Shown piece by piece: positions 22,112 through 30,995 of a DNA stretch of 64,000 nucleotides. Under the pieces are notes generated by a model, which saw only the letters and a program-made list of their open reading frames with translations, was not told the origin of the DNA and made no database searches. Both the position numbers and the translations under genes were made by a program. Within the stretch, counting starts at the first letter, position 1. Every line of letters begins with the position of its first letter. Source of the stretch: Burkholderiales bacterium (GTDB lineage Bacteria > Pseudomonadota > Gammaproteobacteria > Burkholderiales > SG8-39). The stretch covers positions 50,825 to 114,824 of the forward strand of contig JADGRQ010000012.1 of the NCBI GenBank assembly GCA_017880775.1, written 5' to 3'.

Positions 22112-23373
22112 CCCGGCACGAGCTTGGTCAGAAGATGGATGACGAGCCCGAGCATGCCGCCGATCAGCGTGCCGTTGATGCGTATGAACTGCAGATCCCG
22201 GCCGATGTTGAGTTCCACCACGCGCACCAGGTAGCCGGTATCCCACTGTTTCACCTGGTGGGCGATGAACTCCGCGATCTCGCCGCGGTAGCGCCCGACC
22301 ACCGCAACCGCGTTCTGAACGAACAGCTCGTTCACTTCCCGCCGGAAACGCGCATCCTCGCGCAGCTTGAGCGCCGCGTCCTGCATCAACAGGGCGACGA
22401 CCGCGACGGTGCGGGAATTCTCCGACACGCTGTCGCGTTCGAGCCAGCGGCGTGCCGAGTCGTAAACCGAACCGATCATCCGGCCGAGATCGAGCTTGTC
22501 CAGCACGGTTTTCTTGATCGAGTCCACCGCTTGACGGAACTGTTTCGAGCTCCGGATACGGCCAGCCAGGCCGCGCAGAAACGATTCGAACTCGCTCCTT
22601 AACGGATGCGCGTGATCGTCGCGGATTTCTCCGAGCAGGCCATCGGCCGCGGCTGAAAGTCGGCGGAAAACGTACTCCTCCGCACGCAACCACGCGAAGG
22701 CCGTCGGAAGTTCCTTGCGGATGCGCTCCTTGAACGCTACCTGCGCTTGCGGATCCTTGAGGAAGCGGCCCAGCCGATCGAGGATCTCGTCGAGAATCGC
22801 ATGGTGGTACCCGCTTTCCACCACGTAGTTTGCGACCTCGGCCAGCGTTTCGCTGATGTCGAGTTCGCCGGCTCCCCGGGCCAGCTCGTCAGCCGCGAAA
22901 CGCACGATCGCGCTGTCATCGAGTCGCGCAACCGCAACCGGGGCGCGGCGAACCAGGTAGCGGGCGAGTTCGTCGGCGCGGCCTGGATATTCGAGCCACG
23001 CCGCCAGCTGTCCGGCGACGTCCAGTTCGGCGAGCCTTGGAGACACTCGCTCGGGCGCAAGGAAATGGGTCCCGACAAAGCGGCCCAGGTTCTCGCCGAT
23101 GCGCACCTGGTTCTGCGCGATGATCGCCGTGTGCGGCAGCGGGAGCCCCAGCGGACGGCCAAACAGTGCCACGACGGCGTACCAATCCGCCAACGCGCCG
23201 ACCATCGCCGCTCCGGCGAAGGCCGCCAGATACTCGAATGCCGCCCAGCGCGACTTCAACATGATGGCAACGCAATAGAGCACTCCGCAGGCGGCGAACA
23301 GCGCGGTCGCCAGTCCCTTGATGCGACGCAGCCGCAAGTCCTGCTCGATTTCCCCGCCGGGCGATTCAACCAC
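22108..23373 (-). CDS. DUF445 family membrane protein (YjiN-like)
   Basis: A 421-aa protein of unknown function. Two hydrophobic segments near the N-terminus (LATALFAACGVLYCVAIML and AGAAMVGALADWYAVVALFG) frame the family signature GALADWYAVVALF, followed by PHTAIIAQNQVRIGENLG. The middle is helical, charged and probably extracytoplasmic or cytosolic. A final hydrophobic helix GGMLGLVIHLLTKLVPG ends the chain. The predicted start is a GTG at 23373 that overlaps the end of a 32-codon upstream frame, which may couple its translation. Confidence 0.85.
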   Translation of the reverse strand: MVESPGGEIEQDLRLRRIKGLATALFAACGVLYCVAIMLKSRWAAFEYLAAFAGAAMVGALADWYAVVALFGRPLGLPLPHTAIIAQNQVRIGENLGRFVGTHFLAPERVSPRLAELDVAGQLAAWLEYPGRADELARYLVRRAPVAVARLDDSAIVRFAADELARGAGELDISETLAEVANYVVESGYHHAILDEILDRLGRFLKDPQAQVAFKERIRKELPTAFAWLRAEEYVFRRLSAAADGLLGEIRDDHAHPLRSEFESFLRGLAGRIRSSKQFRQAVDSIKKTVLDKLDLGRMIGSVYDSARRWLERDSVSENSRTVAVVALLMQDAALKLREDARFRREVNELFVQNAVAVVGRYRGEIAEFIAHQVKQWDTGYLVRVVELNIGRDLQFIRINGTLIGGMLGLVIHLLTKLVPG

Positions 23374-23464
23374 CCGCGGTTCCGGCAGCCGCCCTGCAGT
23401 GCGCGACGATCAGGTCCGCGAGCAGCGGCGACGCCGCCATGTGATGCTTTCGTTCTTCGCTCAT
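23366..23464 (-). CDS. Small 32-codon upstream frame (possible leader peptide)
   Basis: The frame begins MSEERKHHMAASPLLADLIV and ends just inside the DUF445 gene, overlapping its GTG start. Its ATG sits eight bases after the TATAAT of the duplicated bidirectional promoter, exactly as the thioesterase ATG does in the other copy, and its first codons (MSEERK) resemble the thioesterase start (MNEERK). It may be a real small gene, a leader that couples to DUF445, or leftover coding sequence carried along with a duplicated promoter. No family is recognised. Confidence 0.35.
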   Translation of the reverse strand: MSEERKHHMAASPLLADLIVAHCRAAAGTAGG

Positions 23465-23572
23465 GGGCGGCGATTATAATTGTTCATTTAATGGACGCAG
23501 GGGCCATGCGTGTGCCCCGCACCCCCGCAAGGTTTGACAGTTCCAACAACGACCCGCGATTCGATGCAATAC
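23446..23572. repeat. Diverged, interrupted copy of the thioesterase/ETF-QO intergenic segment
   Basis: Bases 23446-23487 match 20282-20323 at 37 of 42 positions by eye, and 23550-23572 match 20325-20347 at 21 of 23. In the first copy the two blocks are adjacent; here 62 bases separate them. The match spans the first thioesterase codons, the shared -10 element and the first ETF-QO codons, so a bidirectional promoter plus both gene starts seems to have been copied. Confidence 0.7.
23473..23480. promoter_or_regulatory. Second copy of the palindromic ATTATAAT promoter element
   Basis: Same octamer and flanks as at 20309-20316. On the minus strand TATAAT ends eight bases before the ATG of the 32-codon frame ahead of DUF445; on the plus strand it ends ten bases before an ATG (23491) in frame with the ArnT-like gene. 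It probably drives the DUF445 unit leftwards and the glycosyltransferase unit rightwards. Confidence 0.5.
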
Positions 23573-23586
23573 CGGCCGGTGGTGTG

Positions 23587-25080
23587 ATGCAGGAGTGGCG
23601 CCGGCGATTGACCTCGCCTCTCGCGCTGCTGACACTGCTCGCACTGTGGCTGCTCGCGTCCCTCGGCTGGCGCCCACTGCTGCTGCCTGACGAAGGCCGC
23701 TACGCCGGCGTGGCGCGCGAAATGCTTCTGCGCGACGGCTGGGTGCCCCTGCTCAACGGCCTGCCGTTCTTTCACAAGCCCCCGCTGCTGTACTGGCTCG
23801 ACATGGCCGCGATGTCGCTGCTGGGAGTGAACCAGTTTGCGGCACGCATCGCCCCTGCGATGGGCGCCTGGCTCATGGGCGCAGCGCTGTACCTGAGCGT
23901 GCGCCGCTGGCACGGCGAGCGCGCAGCCATCGTCACGCTGGCGCTGCTCGCTACTTGCCCGGGTTTTTTCGTCGGTGCCCAATACGTCAACCACGACATG
24001 CTGGTGGCGGGACTTATTACCGTGGCGGTGCTGGCGTTTGCGCGCGCAGTGGACGACCCGGCGCGGATTGCGCTGCACTGGTTGGTGGCCGCGTGGTGCG
24101 CCTGTGCGCTCGCGCTGCTCACCAAAGGACTGATCGGCATCGTGTTGCCCGCGCTCATCGTCGGGCCCTGGCTGCTGGCACAGCGGCGCTGGCGTCAGAC
24201 CCTGCAGTTGCTGCATCCGTTGGGGTGGCTGGCCGGACTGGCGGTGGCTGCGCCGTGGTTCGTTGCCGCGCAGGCGCGGTACCCCGGCTTCTTCGATTAC
24301 TTCTTCATCGAACAGCATTTCCGACGCTATATGCAGACCGGATTCAACAACATGGCGCCGCCGTGGATTTACCTGCTCGTGTTGCCGGCTCTCACGCTGC
24401 CCTGGTGCGCCTGGGCTCCGGAGGCGTGGCGGCGCGCCTGGTTGAGGCGCGGTCCGCAGATGGGCCTGTACGCATGGTGGGTTGTCGCGGTGGTGATCTT
24501 TTTCTCACTCCCCGCGTCCAAGCTGGTGGGCTATGTGTTGCCGGCGTTGGCGCCGTGGTGCGCATTGCTTGGCCTTGGTGTTGTGAACGCACGCACGCGG
24601 TGGTGGCGGGGATCGCTGCTGGCCGCGTCCCTGCTGTGCGTGGGCCTCGTAGCGGCGCTGGCCTGGCAAGCACCCAGGTCGGCGAAGCCTGCGGCATTGG
24701 CGCTTGCCGCGCAGATGGGGCCCGAAGATCGCGTTGTGTTCGTAGACCACTATTTCTACGACCTACCTTTCTATGCGCAACTCAAGCACCCGGTGATTAT
24801 CGCCAGCGACTGGGCCGACCCCGCGTTGCCCATGCGCGACAACTGGCGCAAGGAGCTGTACGAAGCGGCACATTTCGACCCCGCAACAGGCGGTGCGCTG
24901 TTGTGGCCGTTGGATCGCGTGGGCGAATTGGTGTGCGGGCCCCACAGCGTGTGGTTTGTGTCCAGGCCCGGCCGAAAAGCACACTTGGCCGGCATCCCGG
25001 GCCTGAAGCCAGTGTATGCCGACGCGGTGGTGCAGGTGCAGATGGCCAGCGGGTTCGCCGGCGGGCGCAGTTGCCCTTAA
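23587..25080 (+). CDS. ArnT-like glycosyltransferase (PMT/GT83 family)
   Basis: Integral membrane transferase, about 497 aa with roughly twelve hydrophobic segments, that moves a sugar from a polyprenyl-phosphate carrier to lipid A or another periplasmic acceptor. Motifs of the ArnT/PMT group: LLPDEGRYAGVAREML (catalytic-type acidic residue in the first periplasmic loop), FFHKPPLLYWLDM and YVNHDM. The ATG at 23587 (MQEWRRRLTSP) is chosen from homology; the frame is open from 23491, where a promoter-proximal ATG could add 32 residues. It leads into gtrA and faces the ArnC-like/ChbG pair. Confidence 0.87.
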   Translation: MQEWRRRLTSPLALLTLLALWLLASLGWRPLLLPDEGRYAGVAREMLLRDGWVPLLNGLPFFHKPPLLYWLDMAAMSLLGVNQFAARIAPAMGAWLMGAALYLSVRRWHGERAAIVTLALLATCPGFFVGAQYVNHDMLVAGLITVAVLAFARAVDDPARIALHWLVAAWCACALALLTKGLIGIVLPALIVGPWLLAQRRWRQTLQLLHPLGWLAGLAVAAPWFVAAQARYPGFFDYFFIEQHFRRYMQTGFNNMAPPWIYLLVLPALTLPWCAWAPEAWRRAWLRRGPQMGLYAWWVVAVVIFFSLPASKLVGYVLPALAPWCALLGLGVVNARTRWWRGSLLAASLLCVGLVAALAWQAPRSAKPAALALAAQMGPEDRVVFVDHYFYDLPFYAQLKHPVIIASDWADPALPMRDNWRKELYEAAHFDPATGGALLWPLDRVGELVCGPHSVWFVSRPGRKAHLAGIPGLKPVYADAVVQVQMASGFAGGRSCP

Positions 25081-25105
25081 ACGCGCTCCCGTTTCTGCCT
25101 CGCTG

Positions 25106-25480
25106 ATGCGCCTATTGCTGCCCTCATTCATGCGCTACACCGCGGTCGGCGCATGCGCCACGGCCATGCATTACCTGGTGCTGGTCTTATGCGTCGAGCA
25201 AGGCTGGTTGCCCGCCTGGGCCGCCTCGGGGCTGGGTGCGATCGTAGGTGCCCAAGTGGCGTACGCGGGCAATCGCCGGTTCACCTTCGCGTACCGCGGT
25301 GAATTCGGGCCCTCGTGGCTGCGCTTCCAGGGTACAGCCGCGCTCGGGGCCGTACTGGGTATGGCGGTGGTCGCTGGCGCGGTAGCAATGGGACTGCACT
25401 ACTTGCTCGCGCAGATCATTGCCACCGCGTTGATCCTCGCTCTGACCTACGCAATCAACCGCGCCTGGACGTTTGAGTAG
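25106..25480 (+). CDS. GtrA-family small membrane protein
   Basis: A 124-aa protein with four hydrophobic segments and the GtrA signatures FMRYTAVGACATAMHYLVL at the N-terminus and the closing TYAINRAWTFE. GtrA proteins are thought to help flip polyprenyl-phosphate-linked sugars across the inner membrane for periplasmic glycosylation. It follows the ArnT-like transferase by 25 bases, and an ArnC/GtrB-type GT2 enzyme is encoded nearby, so the three probably supply one decoration pathway. An alternative ATG lies 24 bases downstream. Confidence 0.87.
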   Translation: MRLLLPSFMRYTAVGACATAMHYLVLVLCVEQGWLPAWAASGLGAIVGAQVAYAGNRRFTFAYRGEFGPSWLRFQGTAALGAVLGMAVVAGAVAMGLHYLLAQIIATALILALTYAINRAWTFE

Positions 25481-25492
25481 CGGCCGGCTGGC

Positions 25493-26320
25493 TCACCGTC
25501 CCGGCGCCGAGCTCAGACGGACGCCGGCGTCGCGCAGGTCTTGCGGGAACGCTTCACTGCCGAGGTAAGCCGCTTCGCGCTGGCGGGTCTTGTCGATGGC
25601 GTCGGGCTCACCTCCCGGTGATGGCGCCCCGGGGTGGCAGATCAGCAATGCGCCTTCGTTCGGCACCTCGCGCAACCAACCCTGCATCAGCCCACGGTAG
25701 TCGGGCTGCTCGAAATCGTAGATACCCAGCAAGGCCGGGTTGTGCGGAACCCCCCGCAGCGCCAGGTCGCGGCGCAGGCGGCGTCCCCCCGTAGCCTCGA
25801 TCAGCCAGCGCTTCAACCGAAAGCCCGGGCCCAGCACACAGCCGGTGTTGCGTACAGCCACGCCTGCCGGCAGTGGTTCGATGAATGCCAGCAGCGTCTG
25901 ACGCACTCCAGGGAGATGGTGCACGTGTTGGTGGCCGTCGATGACTCCCGGTGCCCGCTGCAGCGCATCTTCGAATGCGCGGTACTGCGCACGCCACTCC
26001 GCGGCAATGGCGGCGCATGGCAGCCGGCCCAGGTGCGCTGCGACGATCAGGCGTGGCAGACCGGGAAAATGCGGCCACACGCGCGCAAGCTCATGGCTGA
26101 GCGGCTGCCCTTCGGTGAGGTTGAAATGCAGCCCCAGCGCGAGGCCCTCGCCGCAATCGGCGAGCCAGCGCGCGCAACCGCGCCAATGGGCGCTGTTGGT
26201 GATGCAGGAAACGGCGCTGAGGCGGCCGCCAGCAGCCAACTCCGCGATGCCCTTCGAGATGCCCTGAGTGAGACCGAAGTCGTCGGCGCACACCCCGAGC
26301 ACGCGCCGTTGCGCCGTCAT
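25493..26320 (-). CDS. ChbG/YdjC-like carbohydrate deacetylase (HpnK-like)
   Basis: A 275-aa YdjC-fold protein, a family of metal-dependent deacetylases acting on acetylated sugars. Metal-site motifs: VCADDFGLTQGISKGI (Asp-Asp), GLHFNLTEGQPL (His), and DGHQHVHHLPGV (His). It starts at an ATG overlapping the ArnC-like stop by four bases, so the two are coupled. In similar clusters this enzyme deacetylates or deformylates the sugar after transfer to its lipid carrier. That role is inferred; the specific sugar is unknown. Confidence 0.87.
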   Translation of the reverse strand: MTAQRRVLGVCADDFGLTQGISKGIAELAAGGRLSAVSCITNSAHWRGCARWLADCGEGLALGLHFNLTEGQPLSHELARVWPHFPGLPRLIVAAHLGRLPCAAIAAEWRAQYRAFEDALQRAPGVIDGHQHVHHLPGVRQTLLAFIEPLPAGVAVRNTGCVLGPGFRLKRWLIEATGGRRLRRDLALRGVPHNPALLGIYDFEQPDYRGLMQGWLREVPNEGALLICHPGAPSPGGEPDAIDKTRQREAAYLGSEAFPQDLRDAGVRLSSAPGR

Positions 26321-27297
26321 TTCCCGGTCGGCCCCGACGGCACGATGGCGCCCGAGCCTGCCTCGGCGCCCACAACGTATATGGGCCGCTGTTTGACCTC
26401 GTCGAAGATGCGCCCGATGTACTCGCCCAGGATGCCGATGGACAGCAGTTGCACGCCGCCGAAAAAAAACAGGCTCGTGACGAGCGTGGCAAAGCCGGGC
26501 AGGTCGTGGCCGAGCCAGAGGTGCTCGATGACAGTCCACAGGCCGAATGCAAGCGCGCCCAAGGCGATCAGCGCGCCCAGGCTGCTCCATACGCGCAGCG
26601 GGAAGTTGGTAAAGGCCGTGATGCCTGTCAGGGCCAGACCGGCCAGACGCCGGAGCGAAAAAGAACTTCGCCCGGCGAAACGTTCTTCGGGCGTGTAGCG
26701 CACGATCTCGGTCTTGAAGCCGACCCAGGCGTACAAGCCCTTCATGAAACGGTTGCGTTCAGGAAGGGCCCGGAGCGCGTCGGCGACGGCGCGGTCCATG
26801 AGGCGGAAGTCGCCCGTGTCTTCGGGAATGTGGATCAAGGTGCTGGCGTTGACCGCCCAGTAGAACAAGCGCGTGCCGAGGCGCTTGGTCCAGGCTTCGT
26901 CCGCCCGCGACTCGCGGGCGGCACAAACCACGTCGGCGCCGTCGATCCATGCCTGCAGCATCCGCGGCACGAGCTTGGGAGGGTGCTGCAGGTCCGCATC
27001 GATCAGCAGCACCACCTCGCCTTCCGCGCGATCGATGCCGGCGGTGAGCGCGCATTCCTTGCCGAAGTTGCGCGACAGGCGCACGTAGCGCACGCCAGGC
27101 TGCACGAGCCAGGGTGCCACGGCTTCCCGGGTCGCGTCGTGGCTGCCGTCGTCCACGACGATCACCTCCCAGCGGGGCGAGAGAGCGCGCAACTGCTGCG
27201 TCAGCTCGTACAGCAAAGTGGGAAGGCTGGCAGCCTCGTTGAAGGCCGGCACGACACAACTGATCGACGGGGAAGGTGATCGGGTTGCGCTCGTCAT
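26317..27297 (-). CDS. Family 2 glycosyltransferase, ArnC/GtrB-like polyprenyl-phosphate sugar transferase
   Basis: Transfers a sugar from a nucleotide donor to undecaprenyl phosphate at the cytosolic face of the membrane. 326 aa: GT-A domain with VVPAFNEAASLPTLL, VIVVDDGSHDATREA and the DXD-type DADLQHPP; then two C-terminal membrane helices (LGALIALGALAFGLWTVI and LVTSLFFFGGVQLLSIGIL) and GEYIGRIFDEVKQRPIYVV, all typical of ArnC/GtrB. First gene of the leftward pair with the ChbG-like deacetylase, convergent with ArnT-like and gtrA. Confidence 0.9.
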   Translation of the reverse strand: MTSATRSPSPSISCVVPAFNEAASLPTLLYELTQQLRALSPRWEVIVVDDGSHDATREAVAPWLVQPGVRYVRLSRNFGKECALTAGIDRAEGEVVLLIDADLQHPPKLVPRMLQAWIDGADVVCAARESRADEAWTKRLGTRLFYWAVNASTLIHIPEDTGDFRLMDRAVADALRALPERNRFMKGLYAWVGFKTEIVRYTPEERFAGRSSFSLRRLAGLALTGITAFTNFPLRVWSSLGALIALGALAFGLWTVIEHLWLGHDLPGFATLVTSLFFFGGVQLLSIGILGEYIGRIFDEVKQRPIYVVGAEAGSGAIVPSGPTGK

Positions 27298-27393
27298 CGG
27301 ATGGTCCCGGCCGCAGAGGAACGTGACACACGCGACTGTAACCCTACCACGGCAGCGGGTCTGCCCCCTGCTTGCCGCTCAGCATCGGGAGGA

Positions 27394-29184
27394 TCAGGCG
27401 GCGAGAAACTGTTCGTCGCTCAGTGCGAGCGCGCCTGCGCCGCCGGCGAGCACTGAAGTGCGCAGACCCGAGGCCTGCGACAGCACCTGGTCGGCGAAGA
27501 AGCGCGCGCTGGCGATCTTGGCGTCGTAAAACGGCTTGTCGGCGGCGCCATCCGCGAGTCGCTTCTCCGCGATCAGCGCGGCGCGCGCCATCTGCCATCC
27601 GCCCGCGACGATGCCCATCAGCTTGAGAAACGGCACGGCGCCCGTCGAGGCCGCCTTGATGTCCTTGCCGAACGTCGCCAGCAGGTACTCCACTGAATCA
27701 GCGACCGCCGCAGTGCCTTCGGTGAGCGCCTTGCGCATCTGCGCAACATCGGCGTGTTTCGATTTCGCCAGTTCAGCATCGAACTGCTGCAGGTGCTGCA
27801 GCCAGGCCTTCACCGTCGCGCCGCCCTCGCGCGCGATCTTGCGCCCGATCAGGTCGTTCGCCTGGATGCCGGTAGTGCCTTCGTAAATCGTGGTGATGCG
27901 CGCGTCGCGCAGGTGCTGCGCAGCGCCGGTCTCCTCGATGAAGCCCATGCCGCCGTGCACCTGCACGCCGAGCGAAGCCACCTCGATGCCGGTCTCGGTG
28001 CTCCAGCCCTTCACCACCGGGATCATCAGGTCGACGAAGGCCTGGTTGCGCTGGCGCATTGCCTTGTCGGGATGGCGCAGGGCCATGTCGGTTGCGGCCC
28101 CGACCACGTAGGCCAACGCGCGCATCGCCTCGGTCTGCGATTTCATCAGCATCAGCATCCGCCGCACATCCGGGTGGCGGATGATCGGCACGGCCTTCGC
28201 TCCCTCGACCAGGTCGCGGCCCTGCACGCGATCCTTCGCGTACGCGAGCGCCCGCTGAAACGCGCGCTCCGCGATCGCCACGCCTTCCAGTCCGACGGCG
28301 TAGCGCGCGGCGTTCATCATGATGAACATGTAGGCGAGCCCCTTGTTCTCCTCGCCCACCAGGTAGCCGGTCGCATTCTCGAACACCATGACTGCGGTCG
28401 GGCTGGCATGGATCCCGAGCTTGTGCTCGATCGAGGCGCACTTCGCCGCGTTGCGCTCGCCGAGCGAACCGTCCGGCTGGACCAGGAACTTCGGCACGAT
28501 GAACAGTGAAATCCCTTTCACGCCTTCCGGCGCGTCCGGCGTGCGCGCCAACACCAGGTGCACGATGTTCTCGGTCAGGTCGTGTTCGCCGAAGGTGATG
28601 AAGATTTTCTGGCCGCTGATCCGGTAGTGATCCCCCTCGCGCACGGCCTTGGTGCGCACCAGCGCGAGGTCCGAGCCGGCCTGTGGCTCGGTGAGATTCA
28701 TCGTGCCGGTCCAGCTGCCGTCGAACATCTTCGGCAGAAAGGTCTTCTTCAGTTGCTCCGTGCCCGACAGGAGCATGGCCTCGATCGCGCCCTGCGTGAG
28801 CATCGGGCAGAGCGAAAACGACATGTTGGCCGAGGTGATCATTTCGGTCACCGGCGTAGAAACGAGTTTCGGCAATCCCTGCCCGCCCCATTCCGGATCG
28901 AGCGACAGCGCACTCCAGCCGCCTTCGCAGTACAGGCGGTAGGCCTCCTTGAAACCTTTCGGCGTGCGCACCTTGCCGTCCTTCCACACCGAGCCCTCCT
29001 CGTCGCCGCTGTGGTTCAGCGGATCGAGCACGCCAGTGGCGAATTTGGCGGCTTCCTCGAGAATCGCGTCCACAGTGTCCGGCGTCGCTTCGCCGTAGCC
29101 CGGCAGCTTGGCGACTTCGCTCAATCCCGCGAGTTCGTTCAGCACGAAACGCATATCCTTCAGGGGTGCGGTGTAGGCGCTCAT
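27394..29184 (-). CDS. Acyl-CoA dehydrogenase (DmdC/FadE-like, about 600 aa)
   Basis: FAD enzyme that oxidises an acyl-CoA to the 2-enoyl-CoA, giving electrons to ETF. 596 aa, the longer type with an extra C-terminal domain, as in 3-methylthiopropanoyl-CoA dehydrogenases and similar enzymes. Motifs: [33 protein letters not shown], and [22 protein letters not shown] with the catalytic-region glutamate. Its start overlaps the etfA stop by four bases, so enzyme and electron acceptor are made together. Substrate not determinable. Confidence 0.94.
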   Translation of the reverse strand: MSAYTAPLKDMRFVLNELAGLSEVAKLPGYGEATPDTVDAILEEAAKFATGVLDPLNHSGDEEGSVWKDGKVRTPKGFKEAYRLYCEGGWSALSLDPEWGGQGLPKLVSTPVTEMITSANMSFSLCPMLTQGAIEAMLLSGTEQLKKTFLPKMFDGSWTGTMNLTEPQAGSDLALVRTKAVREGDHYRISGQKIFITFGEHDLTENIVHLVLARTPDAPEGVKGISLFIVPKFLVQPDGSLGERNAAKCASIEHKLGIHASPTAVMVFENATGYLVGEENKGLAYMFIMMNAARYAVGLEGVAIAERAFQRALAYAKDRVQGRDLVEGAKAVPIIRHPDVRRMLMLMKSQTEAMRALAYVVGAATDMALRHPDKAMRQRNQAFVDLMIPVVKGWSTETGIEVASLGVQVHGGMGFIEETGAAQHLRDARITTIYEGTTGIQANDLIGRKIAREGGATVKAWLQHLQQFDAELAKSKHADVAQMRKALTEGTAAVADSVEYLLATFGKDIKAASTGAVPFLKLMGIVAGGWQMARAALIAEKRLADGAADKPFYDAKIASARFFADQVLSQASGLRTSVLAGGAGALALSDEQFLAA

Positions 29185-30116
29185 TTCTTCAGTTCCTCGA
29201 CCAGCTGCGGCACGACCTGGAACAGGTCGCCCACGATGCCGTAGTCGGCCACCGAAAAGATCGGCGCCTCCTCGTCCTTGTTGATGGCGACGATCACGCG
29301 GCTGTCCTTCATGCCGGCAAGGTGCTGGATCGCGCCGGAGATGCCGACCGCCACATACAGGTTCGGCGCGACGATCTTGCCGGTCTGGCCCACCTGCCAG
29401 TCATTCGGCACGAACCCGGCATCGACCGCGGCGCGCGATGCGCCCATCGCGGCGTTGAGCTTGTCGGCCAGCGGTTCGAGGATCTTGAAGTTCTCGCCCG
29501 AGCCCATGCCGCGTCCGCCAGAGACGACGATCTTCGCGGCGGTGAGTTCCGGGCGCTCGGACCTGGAGACCTCGCGGCTGACGAACGCCGACAGGCCGCT
29601 GTCTGCAGGTGCGGCGAGAGCCTCCACTGCCGCGCTGCCGCCGCTCGCCGCAGCGGCGTCGAAGCCGGTGGTGCGCACGGTGATGACCTTGATCGAGTCC
29701 CTCGACCGGACGGTGGCGAGCGCGTTGCCTGCGTAGATCGGCCGCACGAATGTATCGGCGGACTCGACTGCGATGATCTCGGAGATCTGCTGCACGTCGA
29801 GCAATGCGGCGATGCGCGGGGTCACGTCCTTGCCGTTCGAAGTCGCGGGGGCAAGGATGTGCGAATAGTTCTTGGCGATCGAAACCACCAGCGCGGAAAT
29901 ATTCTCCGCGAGAAACTCGCCCAGATGCGGTGCCTCGGCGTTCAGCACCTTGGCCACGCCCGCGATCTGCGCCGCGGCCTTGGCCGCACCGTCCGCATTG
30001 TGCCCCGCAACCAGCACGTGGATCTCGCCGCCGATCTTCTGCGCGGCGGTCACCGTGTTGAGGGTCGCGCCCTTGAGCGTGCCGTGGTCGTGTTCCGCGA
30101 TGACGAGGAGGGCCAT
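29181..30116 (-). CDS. etfA: Electron transfer flavoprotein, alpha subunit
   Basis: FAD-binding subunit of ETF, 311 aa. The C-terminal FAD domain is seen in [33 protein letters not shown] and [20 protein letters not shown]. Pairs with EtfB, encoded one base upstream, and accepts electrons from the co-encoded acyl-CoA dehydrogenase. It would pass them to the ETF-ubiquinone oxidoreductase at 20324-21970. Confidence 0.96.
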   Translation of the reverse strand: MALLVIAEHDHGTLKGATLNTVTAAQKIGGEIHVLVAGHNADGAAKAAAQIAGVAKVLNAEAPHLGEFLAENISALVVSIAKNYSHILAPATSNGKDVTPRIAALLDVQQISEIIAVESADTFVRPIYAGNALATVRSRDSIKVITVRTTGFDAAAASGGSAAVEALAAPADSGLSAFVSREVSRSERPELTAAKIVVSGGRGMGSGENFKILEPLADKLNAAMGASRAAVDAGFVPNDWQVGQTGKIVAPNLYVAVGISGAIQHLAGMKDSRVIVAINKDEEAPIFSVADYGIVGDLFQVVPQLVEELKK

Positions 30117-30117
30117 T

Positions 30118-30867
30118 TCAGATCACCTTGGCTTCATTGCGCAGTTTCTCGACCAGCGCTTTCGCGTCCGGCACCTTCACGCCCGCCTTGCGCTTGGGCG
30201 GCTCGAGCACTTTCAGCGTCGCCAGGCGCGGCGCGACGTCCACGCCGAGCGCGTCTGGTTTGAGGTTTTCGAGCGGCTTTTTCTTCGCCTTCATGATGTT
30301 CGGCAGCGTCACGTAGCGCGGCTCGTTCAGCCGCAAGTCGGTGGTGACGATCGCGGGCAGCTTGATCGAGACCGTCTCCAGCCCGCCGTCCACTTCGCGC
30401 GTCACCTGCGCCTTGCCATCCGCAATCACCACCTTCGACGCGAAGGTCGCCTGCGGCCAGCCCAGCAGCGCTGCGAGCATCTGGCCGGTCTGGTTGGAAT
30501 CGTCGTCGATCGCCTGCTTGCCGAGGATCACGATCTGCGGGCCTTCCTTCTGGCACACCGCCTTCAGCAGCTTGGCGACCGCGAGGGGTTGCAGCTCCAC
30601 GTCCGTTTCGACCAGGATCGCCCGGTCGGCGCCAATCGCCAGTGCGGTTCGCAGCGTTTCCTGGCAGGCGGCGACGCCGCAGGAAACCACCACGACCTCG
30701 GTCACCACGCCGGCTTCCTTCAGGCGCAACGCTTCCTCAACCGCGATTTCGTCGAAGGGATTCATCGACATCTTGACGTTGGCGGTCTCGACGCCGGTGC
30801 CGTCGGATTTGACGCGCACCTTGACGTTGTAGTCGATCACACGCTTGACGCTGACGAGGGCTTTCAT
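30118..30867 (-). CDS. etfB: Electron transfer flavoprotein, beta subunit
   Basis: AMP-binding subunit of ETF, 249 aa, start [20 protein letters not shown]. It has the family motif [18 protein letters not shown] and the ETF-beta signature [30 protein letters not shown] (pieces VDGGLETV and [11 protein letters not shown]). First gene of etfB-etfA-acyl-CoA dehydrogenase. A TATAAT hexamer 30 bases before the ATG is the likely -10 box, giving a short leader without a clear ribosome-binding site. Confidence 0.96.
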   Translation of the reverse strand: MKALVSVKRVIDYNVKVRVKSDGTGVETANVKMSMNPFDEIAVEEALRLKEAGVVTEVVVVSCGVAACQETLRTALAIGADRAILVETDVELQPLAVAKLLKAVCQKEGPQIVILGKQAIDDDSNQTGQMLAALLGWPQATFASKVVIADGKAQVTREVDGGLETVSIKLPAIVTTDLRLNEPRYVTLPNIMKAKKKPLENLKPDALGVDVAPRLATLKVLEPPKRKAGVKVPDAKALVEKLRNEAKVI

Positions 30868-30897
30868 GGGCAGGACGGGGGGCGGAGAAGGGAACGA

Positions 30898-30903
30898 ATT
30901 ATA
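30898..30903 (-). promoter_or_regulatory. Probable -10 box of the etfB operon
   Basis: TATAAT on the minus strand, 30 bases before the etfB ATG. No good -35 match was found 16-18 bases upstream, so only the -10 element is claimed. Confidence 0.45.
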
Positions 30904-30995
30904 ACGCGCGGCTCCGTGCAAGCCGCCACGTTGGCGCGAACGAATGGCATGATGCACGCGTACCTCGCCAGCGGCACCCGCGTCGACGCCCCGTC

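Noticed and set aside
22747..23586. Long 5' extension of the ArnT-like frame
   Set aside because: It is antisense to DUF445; transferase homology begins around 23587.
23491..23586. ATG at 23491 as start of the ArnT-like protein
   Set aside because: It has a promoter at the right distance, but the 32 added residues are not like the family; kept only as an alternative.
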